From Betaproteobacteria bacterium TMED100 (GTDB lineage: Bacteria > Pseudomonadota > Gammaproteobacteria > Burkholderiales > Burkholderiaceae_A), in the NCBI GenBank assembly GCA_002170285.1, contig NHFB01000019.1, positions 17,597 through 22,881 on the forward strand: a DNA stretch of 5,285 nucleotides. Reading direction: 5' to 3'. Shown piece by piece: positions 1 through 5,285 of the stretch. Each line of letters begins with the position of its first letter. Positions within the stretch are counted from its first letter, which is position 1. The translations under genes were made by a program, and so were the position numbers. The notes under the pieces are model-generated. The model worked only from the letters and a program-made list of their open reading frames with translations. It had not been told where the DNA came from and made no database searches.

Positions 1-3000
1 GTAGCGACCACTAACCCACCCATTATTGCAACAGCCATTGGACCCCAAAAAATGCTATTAGTCAAAGGTATCATTGCCAGAATAGCAGTACCAGCCGTAA
101 GCATCATAGGTCTAAACCTTCCCACTGATGCCTCAACAAGGGAATCGTGTAAATTAAAGCCTTTTGATCGTTCACGCTCAATTTGGTCAACTAAAATAAC
201 AGAGTTTCTTATTATCATACCAATTAATGCGATGATTCCTAAACCAGCAACAAAACCAAGTGGCCTATTAAAAAGAAGTAAGGCCATAATAGCTCCTGAT
301 ATTCCTAGAGGAGCAGTTGCAAAAACCAAAAAACTTTTTTTTATTCCAGATAATTGCATAACTAGTAAAGTAAAAATCAAAAAAAACACTATTGGTAAAC
401 CCGCAATTATAGATTTCTGCCCCTTTTGATTTTCCTCTAAAGTTCCGCCAACTTGTAGTTCTAATCCTGGAGGAAAAGTAGATGCAATACTATTTATTTT
501 AGTTATTAATTCTTCAGTTATTGTTGTACTTTGAGTGTGACCAACAGTATCTGCCTGTAAAAACATAGAGAACTTATTGTCATATCTCCAAATCAAAGGG
601 TATTCCCACTCAACCGAAAATTTTACAATTTTTTCCAACGGTACCGTTTCACCAAACTTTGAAGAAACCAAAATCCCTCTTAAATCAGAGATTTCATCCC
701 TATCCTCTTTTTTTAACCTAAGCTCAATAGGAATAAGTTGTTTTTGGTCTCTAAATTCACCAATCACAATTCCAGATGATCTTATTTTTAAGGCATTTGA
801 TATCGATAAGGGATCAATTCCCAACTCTCTTGCTCTAGTGTTATCAACTAAAACCTTAATTATCGGGCTTTTCTTACCCCAGTTGTTATGAACTCCAATC
901 AAATTATTATGTTTAGACATTATTGCCTGAACAAGTTGTGCAACATAATAAAGATCTTCTTCATTTTCTGAAACTAGTCTAAAAGATACTGGATATGGAA
1001 TTGGAGGACCATTGGGCAAGACTTTTAGCCTAACTCTGGCTTCAGGCAGTAACTTATTTGTAAGTAGCCTAATTTCCTCTAAAATGTTGTCCCTGTATTT
1101 TCTGTCAGATGGGGTAATTACAATTTGTGCAACATTTGAATTTGGAAATATAACATCAAGCGGTAAAAAAAAACGAGGTGCTCCCGACCCTAACCAACTT
1201 ACAACATTATCTATATTTTTAATCTTTTTAATTTCATTTTCAAGTTTTAAAACTGCATTCTCTGTTGCATATGGAGAAGAATTCTCTGTTAAAAAAATAT
1301 CCACTAAAATTTCAGGTCTATTTGAGTCAGGAAAGAATTGGCTTTCAACTTTTACTAGTCCAACGAAACCAGAAAAACAAAAAATCAAAATAAAAAAAAA
1401 GGAAAAAAATTTATTTTTAATAGAAAAACTCAGTAAAGATCGATATTTTTTCATCGATATTTTGTTACTGTTGTCCTTATTCTTAATGCAGACCTCATCA
1501 TTAACTTTATTTCTCTTGTTTAATAACCAAAACCCAACGACTGGAACAAAAAAAACAGATACGATCCAGGAAATCAAAAGTGCAGTAGCAGTAACGGCAT
1601 AAATTGCATATGTGTATTCTCCCACCTCAGACTTTGCTAGACCTATTGGTAAAAAACCAAGAGCCGTAATTAATGTTCCAGTTAACATTGGTTTTGCGGT
1701 TAAATCGTAACTTGAACTGACTGCCTCAATTGGACTTAAACCTTCATGTATTTTTCTAAACATCATTTCAATGACTATTATTGCGTCATCAACTAACAAA
1801 CCAAGAGAAATAATCAATGCTCCAAGTGATACTTTATGTAAACCGATGCCTGAAAGTTTCATAATCAAAAATGTAATAGCCATTACAAGAGGAATACTAA
1901 GAGCGACCACTAATCCAGGTCTAAAGTCAAATCTTAGCGGGTTTCTTTTTAATCCCAAACTGATTAAGGTTACCAATAAAACTATAGTGATTGCTTCAAA
2001 AAAGACCACTAAAAATTCGTTAATTGATTTTGAAACAGCTCTTGGTTGATCTTGTATTTTTTTAAGATGCATTCCAACAGGCAAATTATCCTTGATCTCA
2101 TTAACCTTATTATCTAATGCCCTACCGAGCCTTATTATGTCTCCTCCCTGACGCATAGAGACACCTATAGCAATAACCTCTTCTCCATTAGCTCTGACCT
2201 TCTGCTGGTAGGGGTCAGGAAGACTTCTAAAAACCCTAGCTATTTCACCAAGACGCACTAAATCTTGATTAGTCTTGATTCTAATATTTTTAATTTGTTC
2301 AAGAGATTTAAATTGTCCTTCTACTCTTAAGGAAGTAATAGATTGAGATTGTTCAACATTCCCAGAAAATACAATAGAATTGTTTTCTGCAAGTTGTTGT
2401 GCCAAAAGCTCCCATGTTAAATCGTACTTAGATAGGACTCTTCTTGATATTTCAACGTAAATTTTTTCTCTTTCTTGCCCAAATATTTCAACTCTACCAA
2501 CATCACCCACACTAAGAAAATTTTCTCTAATGCTTCTGGCAAACCTATCAATCATTCTCGGAGAGTATGAAGAACCTGAGAGAGAATATAAAATCCCGAA
2601 TGTGTCTCCAAAATCGTCATCAAATGAAATATTTTCTACACTATTAGGCAACTGTTTTTTTATATCACGAATTTTATTCCGTACGTTTGCCCAGATTATT
2701 GGAATTTCACTTCCTTGAACACTTCCCTTAACTTGGAAAATAATTGTTGATTCACCTTCACGAGAAAAACTTGTTATTTTTGCTCTGGAACTTAGTGTTT
2801 TTAATTTGGTTTCAATCGGTTCAGAGATTTGTTTTGCCATTTGCAGTGGGGTTGCACCAGGCCAATCAACTTTTATCACCATTGCTCTAAAAGTAAACGG
2901 GGGATCTTCATCCTGACCTAAAAAGAAAAAGGAAAACAAGCCAGAAAATAAAAAAATAATTAATAGGTATCTAACTAAAAAATCATGTTCGACCGCCCAC

Positions 3001-3026
3001 CTTGAAAGATTGAATTTGTTATTCAG
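1..3026 (-). CDS. RND efflux transporter permease, HAE1/AcrB-type (3' end outside window, CTG start proposed)
   Basis: This is a proton-driven inner-membrane exporter, expected to be a trimer with the adjacent adaptor. The frame has 1008 codons with no stop and runs off the left edge; relatives have about 1020-1050 residues, so only the end of TM12 is missing. TM1 spans about 17-36, followed by EDPPF (40-44) and PGA (56-58). Then come a porter domain, TM2-TM6 (about 338-503), a basic cytoplasmic loop, TM7 (about 540-560), a second porter half and TM8 onward from about 870. The second half repeats the first: RSLLSFSIKNKF at 529 corresponds to FNLSRWAVEHDF at 5. In TM4, GLLVDDAIIVIE holds Asp413-Asp414, matching AcrB Asp407/Asp408 and marking a multidrug (HAE) rather than metal (HME) pump. 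Arg970 and Thr977 match AcrB Arg971 and Thr978; Arg940 replaces Lys940. The first in-frame TTG (2939) and ATG (2882) would remove part or all of TM1. The substrate cannot be read from sequence. Confidence 0.95.
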   Translation of the reverse strand, partial: MNNKFNLSRWAVEHDFLVRYLLIIFLFSGLFSFFFLGQDEDPPFTFRAMVIKVDWPGATPLQMAKQISEPIETKLKTLSSRAKITSFSREGESTIIFQVKGSVQGSEIPIIWANVRNKIRDIKKQLPNSVENISFDDDFGDTFGILYSLSGSSYSPRMIDRFARSIRENFLSVGDVGRVEIFGQEREKIYVEISRRVLSKYDLTWELLAQQLAENNSIVFSGNVEQSQSITSLRVEGQFKSLEQIKNIRIKTNQDLVRLGEIARVFRSLPDPYQQKVRANGEEVIAIGVSMRQGGDIIRLGRALDNKVNEIKDNLPVGMHLKKIQDQPRAVSKSINEFLVVFFEAITIVLLVTLISLGLKRNPLRFDFRPGLVVALSIPLVMAITFLIMKLSGIGLHKVSLGALIISLGLLVDDAIIVIEMMFRKIHEGLSPIEAVSSSYDLTAKPMLTGTLITALGFLPIGLAKSEVGEYTYAIYAVTATALLISWIVSVFFVPVVGFWLLNKRNKVNDEVCIKNKDNSNKISMKKYRSLLSFSIKNKFFSFFFILIFCFSGFVGLVKVESQFFPDSNRPEILVDIFLTENSSPYATENAVLKLENEIKKIKNIDNVVSWLGSGAPRFFLPLDVIFPNSNVAQIVITPSDRKYRDNILEEIRLLTNKLLPEARVRLKVLPNGPPIPYPVSFRLVSENEEDLYYVAQLVQAIMSKHNNLIGVHNNWGKKSPIIKVLVDNTRARELGIDPLSISNALKIRSSGIVIGEFRDQKQLIPIELRLKKEDRDEISDLRGILVSSKFGETVPLEKIVKFSVEWEYPLIWRYDNKFSMFLQADTVGHTQSTTITEELITKINSIASTFPPGLELQVGGTLEENQKGQKSIIAGLPIVFFLIFTLLVMQLSGIKKSFLVFATAPLGISGAIMALLLFNRPLGFVAGLGIIALIGMIIRNSVILVDQIERERSKGFNLHDSLVEASVGRFRPMMLTAGTAILAMIPLTNSIFWGPMAVAIMGGLVVA

Positions 3027-3040
3027 TATGCAAATCTCAC
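3023..3040 (-). promoter_or_regulatory. Overlapping stop/start CTGA with weak RBS: translational coupling of adaptor and permease
   Basis: On the minus strand the permease codon CTG (3026-3024) shares bases with the adaptor stop TGA (3025-3023), giving CTGA where coupled genes commonly have ATGA. A weak Shine-Dalgarno-like GTGAG lies at 3040-3036, 9 bases before the CTG. Upstream, the permease frame holds only ATA, ATT and other non-standard codons back to a stop, so no ATG, GTG or TTG is available there. Ribosomes finishing the adaptor are likely to restart here. This is inferred; ATA (3029-3027) and ATT (3035-3033) remain possible starts. Confidence 0.5.
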
Positions 3041-3913
3041 TTTCTGACCCCCAATAAGTAAATGTGCGCCAGACACTACGTATAAGTCCCCTTCTTTGAG
3101 TCCATCAGTAACCAAAACAGAACTTTCATCAATTTTTCCCGTTGAAACCTTAACTTCACGTACAACTCCGGTACCAGATCTTTCCAGTTTATTTCCAGAA
3201 TTATTAATTATCTTAAAAACAATTTGGCCATCAACAAGAGCAGAAATTGGGATTTTTATAGCTCGTAATTTTTTGGCTGTTTTAATACTAAATTTATGAT
3301 TTTTTGTCTTAGAAATAATTTTCTTGTCTAAAATGATTTGAGCAACTTTTTCTCCTGCTTTTAATAATTCACCTTCTTTAACATACAAATTCTTAATTTT
3401 TCCATTCGTAAAAGATCTCACTGAAACAACTCCCAGACTATCAGCTAATTCTTCAAACTCTGCTTCATAAACAGCTAGTTGAGCTTTTCTTTTCTCCCAC
3501 TCAGCATCAGAAATAAATTTTTTATTTTTAAGTTCACTAAATCTGATAAAGTCTGCCACTTGGGCTTTTAAACTGGCTTTAGCTGCTTCATACTGATACC
3601 TTGCAGCGCTGTCAGAAAGTCTAAGGTCTCTTGGATCAAGTCTTAAAATTGTTTGACCAGCTTTGATAACATCACCATTATCTACTAATTTCTCAACTAC
3701 CCACCCTGCGTTATCAGTTAGGATCCAATCAGAATTTTTATTTAAATTTATGGACTCTGGTATTAATGATTCACTTCGATAGGTGGCCTCTTTAATTATC
3801 ACAAAAGTATCAAGACTTTTTTCTTCATATTTTTCCTTACTGCAAGAGATGATACTTGCTAGTATAAGAAAAAGTGATAATTTCATAAAAAAAAGTTCAT
3901 TAACACCTAACAT
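3023..3913 (-). CDS. RND efflux periplasmic adaptor (membrane fusion protein), putative lipoprotein, compact form
   Basis: This protein bridges the RND permease encoded next to it and a TolC-like outer-membrane channel. It has 296 residues from the ATG at 3913; family members usually have about 350-400. Residues 10-24 form a lipoprotein-type signal with lipobox I-I-S-C, acylation expected on Cys24. Lipoyl half-motifs lie near 64-97 (GWVVEKLVDNGDVIKAGQTIL) and 160-195 (GKIKNLYVKEGELLKAGEKV). Between them is an alpha-helical hairpin (98-158) whose tip, RFSELKNKKFIS (124-135), resembles the TolC-docking tip of this family. A membrane-proximal beta domain follows from about 221 (IPISALV) to the end. 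Only about 25 residues separate the second lipoyl half from that domain, so most of the usual beta-barrel is absent. The start is uncertain: ATG at 3913 sits 5 bases after the ABC stop, but Met10 (3886-3884) would give a cleaner signal peptide; neither has a good Shine-Dalgarno at normal spacing. The stop overlaps the proposed permease start. Confidence 0.92.
   Translation of the reverse strand: MLGVNELFFMKLSLFLILASIISCSKEKYEEKSLDTFVIIKEATYRSESLIPESINLNKNSDWILTDNAGWVVEKLVDNGDVIKAGQTILRLDPRDLRLSDSAARYQYEAAKASLKAQVADFIRFSELKNKKFISDAEWEKRKAQLAVYEAEFEELADSLGVVSVRSFTNGKIKNLYVKEGELLKAGEKVAQIILDKKIISKTKNHKFSIKTAKKLRAIKIPISALVDGQIVFKIINNSGNKLERSGTGVVREVKVSTGKIDESSVLVTDGLKEGDLYVVSGAHLLIGGQKVRFAY
3884..3913 (-). 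other. Alternative adaptor starts (Met1 and Met10) separated by a T8 run
   Basis: Two in-frame ATG codons, at 3913-3911 and 3886-3884, could start the adaptor. Between them the minus strand carries a run of eight T (3894-3887), immediately before the second ATG. Starting at the second ATG gives a textbook short lipoprotein signal: Lys2, a hydrophobic core, then Cys15. An AGGTG motif at 3908-3904 is 17 bases from the second ATG, longer than a usual ribosome-binding spacing. The first ATG favours coupling to the ABC gene stop 5 bases upstream. Confidence 0.5.
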
Positions 3914-3918
3914 AATTT

Positions 3919-5285
3919 CTAGTCACTAGTTAAAGGTGGGGTTTGAACTAGAGCAGCGTCCATTAGTCTGTATGTATACTCATTTCGTGGTTGAGTTAGA
4001 ACATGACTTGTTGTACCAAACTCCAGTATTTTTCCACTCTTCATTACCAAAACGCGATGAGAAATTGCTCGAATCACTGCTAGATCATGAGAGATGAAAA
4101 CGTAAGTTAACCCTCTTGTTTTTTGTAAATTTATCAATAGTTTCAAAACTTGGGCCTGCACTGAAACATCTAGCGCACTAGTTGGTTCATCTAAAACAAT
4201 AAGATCTGGTTCTAAAATAGCGGCCCTTGCAATAGCAATCCTTTGTCTTTGACCTCCAGAAAATTCGTGAGGATATCTGTTCATGCTATTGATATCCAAA
4301 CCAACCTCATCCATGATGTCTTCGCATATTTTTTTTCTTTCTTCACTAATGAACTGAGGAAAATGGTGGATAAGACCTTCCTCTAAAATTTCAGCTACAG
4401 TCATTCTCGGAGAAAGTGAGGAAAATGGATCTTGAAAAACCATTTGAAATCTTCTTCTGGTTCTTCGAAGAATTTGTGGGCTCATATCTGTTAGATTCAA
4501 TCCATCAAACTTAATACTACCTTTGAACACTCCAGAAAAAAGCCCCAAAATAGCCAATCCTAAACTGGTTTTTCCTGACCCAGACTCTCCAACCACACCC
4601 AGTGTCTCCCCCTTATAAACAACAAAATTTTCGTGAGAAACAGCAGAATAATTTCTAGAGGAAAAAAACCCAACTGGAAGTTTATATGTGCACGAGAAGT
4701 TGCGAGCTTCGATCAAAACATCTCTTTTTTTGTATTTTGCGTTTAAGGGTTTAGGACGGCTGTCCAACAGTTTTTTTGTATATTCGTGTTTTGGGTTACT
4801 AAAAACTTTTTCCTTTTCACCTAGCTCTATCATTCTTCCATTTCGCATCACACCTACTTTCTGGGCAAACCGCTCAACTAATGGCAAATCATGGGTTATT
4901 AAAAGAACCGACATCCCTTCCGCCTCTTGAAGTTCAAACAACATGGAAAGGATTTGTTGTCTTATAGTGACGTCTAATGCAGTAGTGGGTTCGTCAGCTA
5001 TTAGTAACTTTGGCCTACAAGCAATTGCCATTGCTATTAATGCTCTCTGCCTCTGTCCTCCAGATAGTTGATGTGGATAGGAATTCGCTCTCCTGCTTGG
5101 ATCATCTACACCTGTTTTATTTAATAACTCCGTAGCCCTAATCATTCCCTCTTTGCTCGAGATCATTTCATGATTTTCGATAATTTCAGAAATTTGTTGG
5201 CCAATAGTCAAAAGAGGATTGAGTGCACTCATTGGTTCTTGAAAGATCATAGATATTTCATTACCTCTAATAGCTCTGATTCTCT
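3919..5285 (-). CDS. yejF: Dual-domain ABC transporter ATP-binding protein, YejF-like (5' end outside window)
   Basis: This is a fused two-NBD ATPase that energises an inner-membrane peptide importer; YejF works with YejABE in oligopeptide/microcin C uptake. The frame is open to the right edge (454 codons visible; YejF is about 530), so the first Walker A is missing. Counting from the Met at 5250, NBD1 shows the Q-loop FQEP (3-6), signature LSGGQRQR (62-69), Walker B LLIADEPTTALD (82-93) and H-loop His120. NBD2 shows Walker A GESGSGKTS (221-229), Q-loop FQDP (272-275), signature FSGGQRQR (330-337), Walker B LIVLDEPTSALD (350-361) and H-loop His388. All visible catalytic motifs look intact in both halves. 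The Met at 5250 is internal: the 11 codons before it (reading RIRAIRGNEIS) match the family just ahead of the Q-loop. The stop TAG at 3921-3919 is 5 bases from the adaptor ATG. GsiA or DppD/DppF-type fusions are alternatives; the specific substrate is inferred, not seen. Confidence 0.93.
   Translation of the reverse strand, partial: RIRAIRGNEISMIFQEPMSALNPLLTIGQQISEIIENHEMISSKEGMIRATELLNKTGVDDPSRRANSYPHQLSGGQRQRALIAMAIACRPKLLIADEPTTALDVTIRQQILSMLFELQEAEGMSVLLITHDLPLVERFAQKVGVMRNGRMIELGEKEKVFSNPKHEYTKKLLDSRPKPLNAKYKKRDVLIEARNFSCTYKLPVGFFSSRNYSAVSHENFVVYKGETLGVVGESGSGKTSLGLAILGLFSGVFKGSIKFDGLNLTDMSPQILRRTRRRFQMVFQDPFSSLSPRMTVAEILEEGLIHHFPQFISEERKKICEDIMDEVGLDINSMNRYPHEFSGGQRQRIAIARAAILEPDLIVLDEPTSALDVSVQAQVLKLLINLQKTRGLTYVFISHDLAVIRAISHRVLVMKSGKILEFGTTSHVLTQPRNEYTYRLMDAALVQTPPLTSD

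Noticed and set aside
1165..1555. A-runs of 7-9 bases (1165-1173, 1392-1400, 1403-1409, 1548-1555) as possible slippage or phase-variation sites in the permease
   Set aside because: They encode Phe-rich membrane or porter stretches in an A+T-rich gene, the frame is intact across all of them, and such runs are expected by composition.
52..2718. Several plus-strand open frames of 60-200 codons (52-429, 577-891, 1012-1602, 1771-2049, 2530-2718)
   Set aside because: They lie opposite the continuous permease frame on the minus strand, whose translation matches the RND family from end to end. Their own translations show no recognisable domain and are shadows.
2880..2939. Permease start at the in-frame TTG (2939) or ATG (2882)
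   Set aside because: Both would delete part or all of TM1 and the conserved N-terminus, which is clearly encoded upstream in the same frame.
3096..3299. Plus-strand open frame opposite the adaptor
   Set aside because: It is antisense to the membrane-proximal region of the adaptor, with no domain or ribosome-binding site of its own.
3914..3930. A promoter or terminator between the ABC and adaptor genes
   Set aside because: Only 5 noncoding bases exist there, and no hairpin followed by a T-run was seen.
4688..4930. Plus-strand open frame opposite the ABC ATPase
   Set aside because: It is antisense to NBD1 and the linker of the ABC protein; the translation is low-information and the minus frame is clearly real.

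Overview
The window is a densely packed, low-G+C stretch (roughly one third G+C by eye) from a Gram-negative bacterium. The Gram-negative assignment rests on an RND efflux pump with a lipoprotein-type periplasmic adaptor, both of which need an inner membrane, periplasm and outer membrane. The dual-ATPase ABC protein most resembles proteobacterial YejF. The short gaps, high A+T and weak ribosome-binding sites would fit a streamlined, perhaps marine, proteobacterium, but the lineage is a guess. The standard genetic code works throughout.

All three genes lie on the minus strand and are read from the right edge to the left. First, positions 5285-3919 hold the C-terminal ~85% of a fused two-domain ABC ATPase of the peptide/microcin C importer type (YejF-like); its first Walker A lies outside the window. 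Second, after 5 bases, positions 3913-3023 encode a short RND periplasmic adaptor (membrane fusion protein) with a lipoprotein-like signal peptide. Third, positions 3026-1 encode an almost complete HAE1/AcrB-type RND permease. I translated it by hand as 1008 codons without a stop; only the end of the last membrane helix is missing.

The adaptor and permease should form an inner-membrane drug or lipophile exporter that docks on a TolC-like outer-membrane channel not encoded here. The ABC ATPase would power an unrelated importer whose permeases and binding protein probably lie upstream (to the right). The 5-base gap and the 4-base overlap suggest co-transcription. No promoter, terminator, RNA gene, mobile element, repeat array or CRISPR was seen, and no intergenic stretch exceeds 5 bases.

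Three points deserve attention. The permease has no ATG/GTG/TTG that keeps its first membrane helix, and its best start is a CTG overlapping the adaptor stop as CTGA, in place of the usual ATGA. The adaptor appears to lack most of the beta-barrel domain normal for its family. The permease carries Arg where AcrB has the proton-relay Lys940. I see no clear evidence of a wholly new system; this is mainly a known type of efflux operon with unusual details.
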